From: DATJPR01 sp963843525
GTDB taxonomy: Bacteria; Bacteroidota; Ignavibacteria; UBA10030; UBA6906
Direction of reading: 5' to 3'
DNA: 64,000 nucleotides
Assembly: GCA_963843525.1 (NCBI GenBank)
Contig: CAWJKM010000007.1
Location: 620,001-684,000, forward strand
Of this stretch, positions 54,301 to 61,989 are shown piece after piece (position 1 is the stretch's first letter; the number at the start of each line of letters is the position of its first letter). Under the pieces are notes generated by a model. The model was not told where the DNA came from and did not search any database. It saw nothing but the letters and a program-made list of their open reading frames with translations. The translations under genes and the position numbers were made by a program.

Positions 54301-54342
54301 TTTTGTAGTTCGATCATTGATCGAGAACCGCCCGAGGTTTGT

Positions 54343-54825
54343 ATGGCGTCCGTCTTCAAAGCGTCGGATATCAAGAAACTGGAAAAGCTGTTCGGGCTTC
54401 CTGCGAAGCCCATGGGGGCGAACTATCGATTCGAACTTGCGCTGGACGACCCGGCGCGAAAGACCGCGCTGGAACTTTACCCGAACATGCGCATCGGCGC
54501 GGGGAAAGGCGACCTGGTGTCCGTGTACACGGTGAATGCGCACCTTCAGCTGCATTTCTGTTCAGGGTATGTGATCAGCGATATCCTCGGCGAAGTGACT
54601 TTTGTCGGAGAACACGACGGGAAACTCTCGGGGCTCATTGTCGAAAAGCAGGGCGGATGTTCGTTGTTCGCGAATGTCGATCGCTCGCTGGTCTCGGGAG
54701 ATTTCACCAGGCTCGGTCCTGAAGTGATGCTGTCGGGGATCGCCTTGTCGCTGACCGACGGGATTCTCGGCGGGCAGCGGAAGAAACGAAAGACTCCCCG
54801 GCGGAAGGCAGGCGTGCGGTCGTGA
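54343..54825 (+). CDS. Unrecognised protein with a basic C-terminal tail
   Basis: A 160-residue soluble protein starting MASVFKASDIKKLEKLFGL, with GAGG 5 bases before the ATG. The middle is rich in beta-type stretches (LVSVYTVNAHLQLHFCSGYV, then EVTFVGEHDGKLSGLIVEK). The last 17 residues are strongly basic (RKKRKTPRRKAGVRS), which suggests nucleic-acid or ribosome binding. I know no family for it. It overlaps ybeY by GTGA and leads a run of ybeY, smg and topA, so a role in RNA or DNA handling is plausible. It follows a promoter and terminator leader. Confidence 0.75.
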   Translation: MASVFKASDIKKLEKLFGLPAKPMGANYRFELALDDPARKTALELYPNMRIGAGKGDLVSVYTVNAHLQLHFCSGYVISDILGEVTFVGEHDGKLSGLIVEKQGGCSLFANVDRSLVSGDFTRLGPEVMLSGIALSLTDGILGGQRKKRKTPRRKAGVRS

Positions 54826-55259
54826 TCGAGGTGGCCGTCCACAATGCCCATGGCGACCGACGCGTGGAATCAGGACGGATCCGATCGCTGGTACACCGGG
54901 TGGTGAAGAGGGAAGGCTATTCCAACGCACGCGTGTCAGTGGTCTTTACCGATGACCGGCTGTCAAGGCGAATAAACAGAAAATTCTTCGGCCATGACCG
55001 GCCGACCGACGTGATGAGCTTTCCGCTGGAGGATGACGGGACGATTGAAGGCGAACTTTACGTCAATCTCGACAAGGCGGCACGCCAGGCGGGCACCTAT
55101 CATGTCAGCCGCCTGAATGAAATTGCACGCCTGGTGATTCATGGTGTTCTCCATCTGTTAGGATACGACGACACCACCCGGCGGGCGGCACGACGCATGA
55201 AGGAAACCGAAGACTACTATGTCGGCCTTCTGGCCGGGAAAGAACTCGTGCAACGATGA
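54822..55259 (+). CDS. ybeY: Endoribonuclease YbeY
   Basis: A 145-residue metal-dependent RNase for 16S rRNA maturation and ribosome quality control. RPTDVMSFPL and LVIHGVLHLLGYDDTTR are the family signatures. The zinc motif normally has three histidines; here His107 and His111 are followed by Asp117 in the third position (GYDD). Some relatives in this phylum may share this; it should still bind a metal. GTG start inside the end of the previous gene, and ATGA overlap with smg. Confidence 0.92.
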   Translation: MIEVAVHNAHGDRRVESGRIRSLVHRVVKREGYSNARVSVVFTDDRLSRRINRKFFGHDRPTDVMSFPLEDDGTIEGELYVNLDKAARQAGTYHVSRLNEIARLVIHGVLHLLGYDDTTRRAARRMKETEDYYVGLLAGKELVQR

Positions 55260-55714
55260 AAGAAAAGGTCGTTGAAATTCTCATTTATCTCATGTCGGCA
55301 ATTCAAGAGAACAAACGGCTGAGCGACGTGGATCTTGACGATCTCCGGGACCAGGGGTACACCCAGACGGAGATCAGTGCGGCGTTCAGCTGGCTCTATG
55401 ACAACTTGCCTGCGAGTCCGTCGGGCGTACAGATTCCTTCGAAGTCCTCCGTCGATTCTCGCCGGTCCTTCCACGATGCCGAAAAGGCAATGCTTTCTGC
55501 GGAGGGCCAGGGGTATCTCATTCAGCTTTCGGAACTCGGGCTCCTCACTCAACAGGATCTGGAAACAGTGATCGAGCGGGCGATGATGGCGGGGTATGAG
55601 AAGGTTTCCGTGACGGAGTTGAGGCAGATTGTCGCAACCGTCCTCTTTGCACGCGAGGCGGGGAACGATCGTGCCGGCCGAACAATGCTGAACAGCGGGG
55701 ATACGATTCACTGA
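55256..55714 (+). CDS. smg: Smg/DUF494-family protein
   Basis: A 152-residue helical protein of the Smg (DUF494) family: VVEILIYLMSAIQEN at the start, LRDQGYTQTEISAAFSWLYD, and a helical end with LSELGLLTQQDLETVIERAM. Function is unknown; the gene is widespread in proteobacteria and Chlorobi and often lies beside topA, as here. The stop overlaps the topA start. Confidence 0.85.
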   Translation: MKEKVVEILIYLMSAIQENKRLSDVDLDDLRDQGYTQTEISAAFSWLYDNLPASPSGVQIPSKSSVDSRRSFHDAEKAMLSAEGQGYLIQLSELGLLTQQDLETVIERAMMAGYEKVSVTELRQIVATVLFAREAGNDRAGRTMLNSGDTIH

Positions 55715-58083
55715 TGGCAAAAAAACCAAAACTGAAAGCTTCTCCATCCAACGGCGAAGAACTTCCCACAAAGAAGAGCCCGGTCACAAAGACGAAGCAC
55801 GTCCGCAAGGCGCCCCCGGATCCCGAAGGGCGGTCGCTCATTATTGTGGAGTCTCCTGCAAAGGCAAAGACCATCAATAAGTACCTCGGGTCCGGCTTTG
55901 TTGTCGAGGCTTCGGTCGGCCACATCAAGAACCTTCCGAAAAGCAAGATCGGCGTCGACGTCGACCATGAATTCAAGCCCGAGTACGAGACCATCAAAGG
56001 GAAAGACGAAGTCATCGAACGCCTCCGTTCGCATGCCGCCCACGCGAACGCCGTCTATATTGCAACAGACCCTGACCGCGAAGGGGAAGCAATTGCCTGG
56101 CATATCGCAAAAGAGATTGACCATGCGAACGACCACATCTACCGGGTCATGTTCCATGAAATCACCGAGCGTGGCATCACCGAGGCGATGAACAATCCCA
56201 CCACGATTGACGAGCATCTCGTCGATTCGCAGCAGGCGAGGAGGGTGATGGATCGCCTCGTCGGGTACAAAGTTTCGCCCTTTTTGTGGAAGACCGTCTA
56301 CTACGGCCTCTCGGCCGGCCGGGTTCAGTCGGTCGCTGTCCGCGTGATCTGCGAGCGCGAAGAGGAAATCAACGCCTTTGTCCCCAACGAATACTGGTCG
56401 ATTGTTGCCGAGTTCTCCGCGGAGCAGCGGGAGCCGTTTCTCGCCAAGCTCTTCAAGATCAAAGGCGAGGATCCGTCGATCGGCGATACGGAGAGCGCGC
56501 ACGGCCATGTCGCGGCGATACGCGATCTCCCGTTTCAGATCGATGACGTTCAGCGGAAACCGGTCCGTCGAAACCCCTATCCGCCGTTTATCACCAGCAC
56601 CCTGCAACAGGATGCGGCGCGCCGGCTTCGCTTCCCGGCCAAGCGGACGATGATGCTCGCACAGAAACTCTACGAAGGCGTCGAGCTGGGGAAGGAAGGC
56701 CGGGTTGGTCTTATTACGTATATGCGAACGGATTCCACCCGCCTGAGCGACGACGCCGTCCGCGATGTCCGGGAGTTTATCCTCTCCCAGTACGGAAAGG
56801 AATTCCTTCCGGAAGAAGTGCGTCAGTTCAAGAAAGGGAAGAGTTCCCAGGACGCCCACGAGGCCATTCGCCCGACGTCGACAAAGTTTGCACCGAAGGA
56901 GATCAAGGAGTTCCTCGACAAGGAGATGTACGATCTGTATGAACTCATCTGGAACCGGTTCGTGGCATGCCAGATGAGCGCGGCGGTGTTTGAACAACTC
57001 ACCGTCGACGTGAAAGGCGGCGAGTATCTTTTCCGCGCGACGGATTCCGTGCCGCTGTTCCGCGGCTTTCTCCAGGTCTATGATGACCTGGAAGATGACT
57101 CCGACCGATCGGAAAACGACGAAGACCCGGTGTCCAAACTCCCGGCGAACCTGGAAGCGGGACTGCCCACGGAGGTCCGGGACGTTGAGCCCCATCAACA
57201 TTTCACGAAGCCACCGGCCCGGTTCACAGAGAGCACGCTTGTCCGTGAGCTGGAATCCCGGGGAATCGGGCGGCCGAGCACATACGCGCTGATCGTGGAC
57301 ACGATCCAGGCGCGGAAGTACGTCGTCCAGCGTGAACGCCGGCTGTATCCCACGGAGCTGGGCAAGGCCGTGAACAAAATCCTCGTCGAGGCTTTTCCAA
57401 AGCTCTTCAACGTTGAGTTCACCGCGCAGATGGAGGAAGAGCTTGATACGATCGCCTCGGGTCAGCAGACCTACCTGAGCGTGATGAACGATTTCTATCG
57501 TCCGTTCATCACTTCGGTCGAGGGGGTGAGCAAGAGGAGTGCCGACATCAAGCGATCCCTCCAACAGGAAACCGACGAGGTGTGCGACGTCTGCGGGAAA
57601 CCCATGATCATCAAATGGGGCAGGAACGGGAGATTCATGGCGTGCAGCGGTTACCCCGCATGCAAAAACACCAAACCGCTCCCTGAAGAACAGGAGCAGT
57701 TAAGACTCTCCGCGGGGATCAAGTGCGACGTTTGCGGTGGGGACATGATTGTGAAGGGGGGCAGGTACGGCGCTTTCCTCGGTTGCTCAAATTATCCCGC
57801 GTGTACGAACACCAGGCCGATCGGGATCGGGGTAACATGCCCGAAATGCGGCAAGGGCGACATTATCGAGCGGAAAACCAAGAGGAAGCGCATATTCTAC
57901 GGCTGTTCGAAGTATCCGGATTGCGACTTCGCTTCATGGGACAAGCCCGTCGATCGTGCATGCGATACCTGCGGCAATCCTTACCTCGTCCAGAAGTATA
58001 ATCAGAGCAGGGGAGAGTATCTCGTATGCCCGTCGTGCAAGGCGGAAATCGCAAAAGAAGAAAAGCAGGCAGCCAACGGTTGA
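55714..58083 (+). CDS. topA: DNA topoisomerase I
   Basis: A 789-residue type IA topoisomerase that relaxes negative supercoils. After a basic leader of about 40 residues come the Toprim domain (LIIVESPAKAKTINKYLG, ATDPDREGEAIAWH), the active-site Tyr336 in GLITYMRTDSTR, and DAHEAIRPTS. The C-terminus has zinc-ribbon repeats with CDVCGKP, CDVCGGD, CPKCGKG and CDTCGNP, four in all. It begins at the smg stop (TGATG). Confidence 0.96.
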   Translation: MAKKPKLKASPSNGEELPTKKSPVTKTKHVRKAPPDPEGRSLIIVESPAKAKTINKYLGSGFVVEASVGHIKNLPKSKIGVDVDHEFKPEYETIKGKDEVIERLRSHAAHANAVYIATDPDREGEAIAWHIAKEIDHANDHIYRVMFHEITERGITEAMNNPTTIDEHLVDSQQARRVMDRLVGYKVSPFLWKTVYYGLSAGRVQSVAVRVICEREEEINAFVPNEYWSIVAEFSAEQREPFLAKLFKIKGEDPSIGDTESAHGHVAAIRDLPFQIDDVQRKPVRRNPYPPFITSTLQQDAARRLRFPAKRTMMLAQKLYEGVELGKEGRVGLITYMRTDSTRLSDDAVRDVREFILSQYGKEFLPEEVRQFKKGKSSQDAHEAIRPTSTKFAPKEIKEFLDKEMYDLYELIWNRFVACQMSAAVFEQLTVDVKGGEYLFRATDSVPLFRGFLQVYDDLEDDSDRSENDEDPVSKLPANLEAGLPTEVRDVEPHQHFTKPPARFTESTLVRELESRGIGRPSTYALIVDTIQARKYVVQRERRLYPTELGKAVNKILVEAFPKLFNVEFTAQMEEELDTIASGQQTYLSVMNDFYRPFITSVEGVSKRSADIKRSLQQETDEVCDVCGKPMIIKWGRNGRFMACSGYPACKNTKPLPEEQEQLRLSAGIKCDVCGGDMIVKGGRYGAFLGCSNYPACTNTRPIGIGVTCPKCGKGDIIERKTKRKRIFYGCSKYPDCDFASWDKPVDRACDTCGNPYLVQKYNQSRGEYLVCPSCKAEIAKEEKQAANG

Positions 58084-58109
58084 CACGGTATTCTCTCGTG
58101 CGGTGATCC

Positions 58110-59117
58110 ATGCACCAACAGGTTGCGGCGTTTTTGCGGTACCTCGAACAGGATCGGAACTACTCGCGGCATACGGTACTTGCCTACCGGAAGGATTTGC
58201 GGGCCTTCGACGCGTTTCTTTCAGGACTTCATGGCACGCCTGAGTGGAACGCCTCGACGGTCGATCGCGGAGCCATCCGGAGTTTCCTGGGCGAGCTGGT
58301 GAGCCGCGGATATTCCCGGAAGAGTATTGCACGGTACCTTGCCAGCATCCGCTCGTTGTTCAAATTCCTCCGACGCCTCCATCTGATTGAAGGCAACCCT
58401 TCCGCCGCAATTCCCGCCCCGAAACTTGACCGTCGGCTGCCCCGCTACATTGACGAACCGACGATGGCGCAGATTCTCGACGGCCTGGACCGGTCGACGG
58501 ACAAGGGCAAGAGAGCGGCGGCCATCCTCGAGCTCTTTTATAGTACCGGGATGCGGCTGAGCGAATTGATCGGGCTGAAACCGGGGGATATCGATTTCCG
58601 CGCCCGGACCCTCAAGGTCTCGGGAAAAGGAAGGAAAGAGCGCATCATCCCCTTTGGCGAGCACGCCGCCGCAGCATTGTCGCGATATCTCGAGGTGCGT
58701 CCCTCGATGGCACCGCTGGATCCCGGCACCGTCTTCCTTTCCCCGCGGGGGAAGAAGTTGAGTGCGAAAGGAGTCAATCGCATCGTAGGAACGGCGATCG
58801 GGCGACTGTCCGACGTTGAAAAGAAGAGTCCTCATACCCTCCGGCACACTACCGCGACCCACCTCCTCAATCGCGGTGCGGACCTCCAGGCTGTCCGCGA
58901 GTTGCTGGGCCACGCAAGTCTCTCGACAACGCAAGTCTACACCCACCTGAGCGTGGACCGGCTTCGTCAACTCTATGTCCGCGCCCATCCGCGGGCAGAA
59001 GTCGAAACAAGCACCGTAACAAAGGAGACCACGTATGCAGATCAAGATCACAGCACGAAGGTTCCGCGCCCGAGAAGATCTCCGTCAGCACACCATCGAC
59101 GCGGTAAGCAAACTTGA
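58110..59117 (+). CDS. xerC: Tyrosine recombinase XerC/XerD
   Basis: A 335-residue site-specific recombinase for chromosome dimer resolution. The N-terminal core-binding domain covers 1-100. The catalytic residues are Arg149 (STGMRLSEL), Lys173 (SGKGRKER), His242 and Arg245 (PHTLRHTTATHLL), His268 (LLGHAS) and Tyr277 (TQVYTHLS). The fold ends near residue 296; the remaining 39 residues are low-complexity and basic, and the last 27 codons overlap hpf in another frame. Chromosomal context (topA before, hpf and hprK after) supports a housekeeping Xer rather than a mobile-element integrase. XerC versus XerD is not decided. Confidence 0.9.
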   Translation: MHQQVAAFLRYLEQDRNYSRHTVLAYRKDLRAFDAFLSGLHGTPEWNASTVDRGAIRSFLGELVSRGYSRKSIARYLASIRSLFKFLRRLHLIEGNPSAAIPAPKLDRRLPRYIDEPTMAQILDGLDRSTDKGKRAAAILELFYSTGMRLSELIGLKPGDIDFRARTLKVSGKGRKERIIPFGEHAAAALSRYLEVRPSMAPLDPGTVFLSPRGKKLSAKGVNRIVGTAIGRLSDVEKKSPHTLRHTTATHLLNRGADLQAVRELLGHASLSTTQVYTHLSVDRLRQLYVRAHPRAEVETSTVTKETTYADQDHSTKVPRPRRSPSAHHRRGKQT

Positions 59118-59370
59118 TCGTTTTTATGATGGTATCGTCTCGGCGGACGTCATCTTCAGTTATGAACGGGCGGCGAATAGCGTCAAATCCGCAGAGATCA
59201 ACCTCCATGTTTACGGCGGGGTGTTGACCGCACGGCAGTCTTCCAACGATTACATGAAATCTCTTGATGTTGCAGTCGAAAAGTTGACGATGCGGCTTTC
59301 CAAGTACAAGACGAAGTTGAGGCTGAAAGATAAGATGAAGGTCCGGGCAATAAAAGAGGAACAAGAGTAG
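59035..59370 (+). CDS. hpf: Ribosome hibernation promoting factor (short type)
   Basis: A 111-residue HPF/YfiA protein that binds the 30S subunit in resting cells. MQIKITARRFRAREDLRQH and SAEINLHVYGGVLTARQSS are the family pattern; the C-terminal dimerisation domain of long HPF is absent. AAAGGAG lies 9 bases before the ATG. It overlaps the end of xerC by 83 bases in a different frame and is followed by hprK. Confidence 0.9.
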   Translation: MQIKITARRFRAREDLRQHTIDAVSKLDRFYDGIVSADVIFSYERAANSVKSAEINLHVYGGVLTARQSSNDYMKSLDVAVEKLTMRLSKYKTKLRLKDKMKVRAIKEEQE

Positions 59371-59377
59371 TGAATTC

Positions 59378-60412
59378 GTGTCCAACGATCACCAGCTATC
59401 CGCGATGAAGATCGATAAATCACGGGTGACGCGCAAGAAGAGCATTACGGTGGGTTTCCTCTACGAGACCACCCATGAGCGCTTCAAGTTGCTGTCACTC
59501 AACGGCGAGAATGGCTTCGACAACCAGATCCGAGACAAAAATCTCAATCGACCGGGGCTCGCGCTCGCAGGATATCTCGGCCTGTTTACCTTCGACCGGG
59601 TGCAGTTGATTGGAAACACGGAGGTCCATTACCTCCAATCCCTCAGCCCGGAAGATCGGAAGAAGACCTTCGAGAGGTTTATCAGCTACAAACTTCCGTG
59701 CATCATCCTCACGAATGACAATCAGTTTGATGAGGACCTGATGTCGGCGGCTTCGGCGAAGAATATTCCTGTCTTCGGGACTCCGTTTGAGACAACCAAG
59801 ATCGCCTATTTTCTCGCGGATTTTCTGGACGATCAGTTCTCTCCCCAGGTCGTTCTTCATGGGTCCCTCGTCGATGTGTACGGCGTTGGTGTTCTTCTGA
59901 CGGGGAGGTCGGGGATCGGGAAGAGCGAAATCGCGCTCGATCTTGTCGAGCGCGGTCATCGCCTGGTGGCCGATGATGTGGTGATGGTGACACGAAAGGG
60001 CGAGGGAATACTCCTGGGAGCGGGGACCGATCTGGTGAAGCACTTCATGGAGATCCGGGGACTGGGACTCCTTGACGTTCGAAGTCTCTTCGGGATTCGC
60101 GCCATTCGCTACCAGAAACGGGTTGAGGTGGTGGTGGAACTGGAAGACTGGAAGGTCAGCGAGGAGTATACCCGCACCGGGCTTGACGATCAGAAGGTGT
60201 CGATTCTCGATGTGGAATTGCCGATCGTCAAACTGCCCATCTTCCCGGGAAAGAACGTCACGGTCATTGCTGAAGTCATTGCACTGAACTACCTTCTCCG
60301 GCATTACGGGTACGATGCCGCGAAGGAGTTCTCCAAACGGCTCGAGGGGATTATTGACAGGAAGAAGAAGGGTGCGAGGGCGATCAACTACTTTGAGCAC
60401 GATTTTGAGTGA
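59378..60412 (+). CDS. hprK: HPr kinase/phosphorylase
   Basis: A 344-residue bifunctional enzyme that phosphorylates Ser46 of HPr-like proteins. LHGSLVDVYGVGVLLTGR leads into the P-loop GRSGIGKS (176-183), and the signature EIRGLGLLDVRSLFG follows. The N-terminal domain (about 20-130) is also present. No HPr or PTS enzyme is encoded in the window; in this phylum HprK often occurs without a sugar PTS. The start is GTG 59378; an ATG at 59405 is the alternative. A terminator follows. Confidence 0.92.
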   Translation: MSNDHQLSAMKIDKSRVTRKKSITVGFLYETTHERFKLLSLNGENGFDNQIRDKNLNRPGLALAGYLGLFTFDRVQLIGNTEVHYLQSLSPEDRKKTFERFISYKLPCIILTNDNQFDEDLMSAASAKNIPVFGTPFETTKIAYFLADFLDDQFSPQVVLHGSLVDVYGVGVLLTGRSGIGKSEIALDLVERGHRLVADDVVMVTRKGEGILLGAGTDLVKHFMEIRGLGLLDVRSLFGIRAIRYQKRVEVVVELEDWKVSEEYTRTGLDDQKVSILDVELPIVKLPIFPGKNVTVIAEVIALNYLLRHYGYDAAKEFSKRLEGIIDRKKKGARAINYFEHDFE

Positions 60413-60483
60413 AGAAAGCAGACATTTGCACAATTTCCCGCCCCTGGCTAAAAAATGAAGAAATTGGAAGAAACTTCCATTTT

Positions 60484-60511
60484 CCCCTTGACATCGACAG
60501 GGGTTTTTTTT
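60484..60511 (+). terminator. Rho-independent terminator after hprK
   Basis: CCCCT (60484-60488) pairs with AGGGG (60499-60503), then eight T (60504-60511). It closes the long unit from 54343 to 60412. The rest of the gap to 60618 shows no gene. Confidence 0.65.
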
Positions 60512-60618
60512 ACTTTTTTCGAGCCCGCGGCGCAATTTTGCGTCAGATTCGTCCCTCCTACGGATGTGGCATGAATTCTGTCGTTTTCTATTCTTAAAAA
60601 CCTATCGTAAAATCCGAT

Positions 60619-61638
60619 TTGGGAAAAATTGTTGAACATATTCGCGGACTGATGCGCTTTGGCCGGGGAAGCCGTGGCGCTAAGTTCTTTCGATTCTCAA
60701 GCAAAACGCTTGACCTTCGAGAAGTGCATTTCTTCCGCATGAAGTTGGTCTCTTCCGGTATGCTCCTCGGCGTCATTCTCATCGGAGTTCTTCTCGTTGC
60801 AAATTACTTCTTTAACGATATCCTTGGCATAGGCTACAATCGCCTCAGTGTCATGGCGACGGAAAATCGCATCCTGAAAGAACAAGTCCAGTCGCTCACC
60901 TCAAAGATTTCCGGCGTCGAGAAGGCCATCGACAATCTCTCCGACCGTGGAAATGAATTGCGCCTCATGGTCGACCTGACGAAGCTCGACGATGATACCC
61001 GGCAGGCTGCCATCGGTGGATCCGTCGCGCCGCAGGCGAATGCATTTCTGACCGGCGAGGCTGCACAAATTATTTCCACGTCCCAGAGTCTTATTGACCG
61101 GCTCAGCAGAGAGATCCGCCTTCAGCAAACGAGCTACGAGGAAATCGCGAAGCGGATGGAATATAACAAGGACTTCTTCGCGCACATCCCCGCCATCAAA
61201 CCGATGGGGGGATATTATTCCATCAACGGTTTCGGGATGAGGATGCATCCGGTTCTTCACGTGTATAGGATGCACGATGGAATTGATATCGTGAATGATG
61301 TCGGGACCCCTGTCTATGCCGCAGGGGACGGGATTGTTCACTTTGCCGGACGGACCGCCGGAGGATACGGTGTTGTGATCGAGATCCAGCACGGGTATGG
61401 TTACTCCACCCTGTACGCCCATCTCAGTCAGGTCCTCGTGAGGGCGGGTCAACGTGTCAACAGGGGGGAACTTATCGCAAAATCTGGGCGTTCGGGTCTT
61501 GTAAGCGGCCCTCACCTGCATTACGAAGTGCGACGAAGCGGGAGAAAGCTGAATCCGGTCGATTTCTTCTTCGATGATGTGGAGGCTGCACGATACCGTG
61601 CTGCACTTGCCGCGGCACAAGACCAACATCACGGCTGA
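60619..61638 (+). CDS. M23-family metallopeptidase (LytM type), membrane-anchored
   Basis: A 339-residue peptidoglycan hydrolase or its regulator. One membrane helix (about 42-65) is followed by a coiled coil (about 75-120). The M23 domain (about 190-320) has MHPVLHVYRMHDGIDIVND with the zinc His and Asp, and SGPHLHYEVRRSGRKLNPVD with the HxH motif. All zinc ligands appear present, so it can be active. It begins with TTG and no clear ribosome binding site. It is followed directly by the DUF2795 gene. Confidence 0.88.
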   Translation: MGKIVEHIRGLMRFGRGSRGAKFFRFSSKTLDLREVHFFRMKLVSSGMLLGVILIGVLLVANYFFNDILGIGYNRLSVMATENRILKEQVQSLTSKISGVEKAIDNLSDRGNELRLMVDLTKLDDDTRQAAIGGSVAPQANAFLTGEAAQIISTSQSLIDRLSREIRLQQTSYEEIAKRMEYNKDFFAHIPAIKPMGGYYSINGFGMRMHPVLHVYRMHDGIDIVNDVGTPVYAAGDGIVHFAGRTAGGYGVVIEIQHGYGYSTLYAHLSQVLVRAGQRVNRGELIAKSGRSGLVSGPHLHYEVRRSGRKLNPVDFFFDDVEAARYRAALAAAQDQHHG

Positions 61639-61665
61639 TTGAAATTTGATCAGAAGAGGCTCACT

Positions 61666-61890
61666 TTGATTTGGACGATGGAACTTGCCTCCTACCTGGA
61701 TGATGCGCCATGGCCGGCAACAAAGGAGGAATTGATCGACTACGCGATCAGAACAGGCGCTCCCCGGGAAGTGGTTGACAACCTTCAGGAATTGGAAGAC
61801 AGCGAAGAACCCTACGAGAGTATGGACGAAATCTGGCCTGACTATCCGACCGACGAAGACTTTTTCTTTGATGAGGATAACGAATACTGA
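61666..61890 (+). CDS. DUF2795-family small acidic protein
   Basis: A 74-residue protein. WTMELASYLDDAPWPATKEE is the DUF2795 core, followed by LIDYAIRTGAPREVVDNLQE. The C-terminal third is very acidic and aromatic (WPDYPTDEDFFFDEDNEY). Function is unknown; the family is small and common in this phylum. The TTG at 61666 has AGAGG 6 bases before it. A TTG at 61639 is an alternative. A strong terminator follows at 61937. Confidence 0.75.
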   Translation: MIWTMELASYLDDAPWPATKEELIDYAIRTGAPREVVDNLQELEDSEEPYESMDEIWPDYPTDEDFFFDEDNEY

Positions 61891-61936
61891 ACCTCCATCC
61901 GGTTGCATTTGTAGGGCAAATTTGGTAGAATTCAAG

Positions 61937-61961
61937 CCCGGCCGTCAGGCTGGGTTTTTTT
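61937..61961 (+). terminator. Rho-independent terminator after the DUF2795 gene
   Basis: CCCGGCC (61937-61943) pairs with GGCTGGG (61948-61954) through one G-U pair, with a 4-base loop and seven T after it. Confidence 0.8.
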
Positions 61962-61989
61962 ATTCTTATCCGTTCACGCGAATCCACCC

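Noticed and set aside
54204..54308. 34-codon open frame in the leader before the unknown gene
   Set aside because: No ribosome binding site, and it runs through the terminator stem; not supported as a peptide, though kept in mind for the leader.
55708..57564. 618-codon open frame antisense to topA
   Set aside because: Same explanation: codon bias of topA leaves the opposite strand open.
58110..59117. xerC considered as a phage or island integrase
   Set aside because: No attachment repeats, no tRNA and no mobile genes nearby; housekeeping neighbours topA, hpf and hprK.
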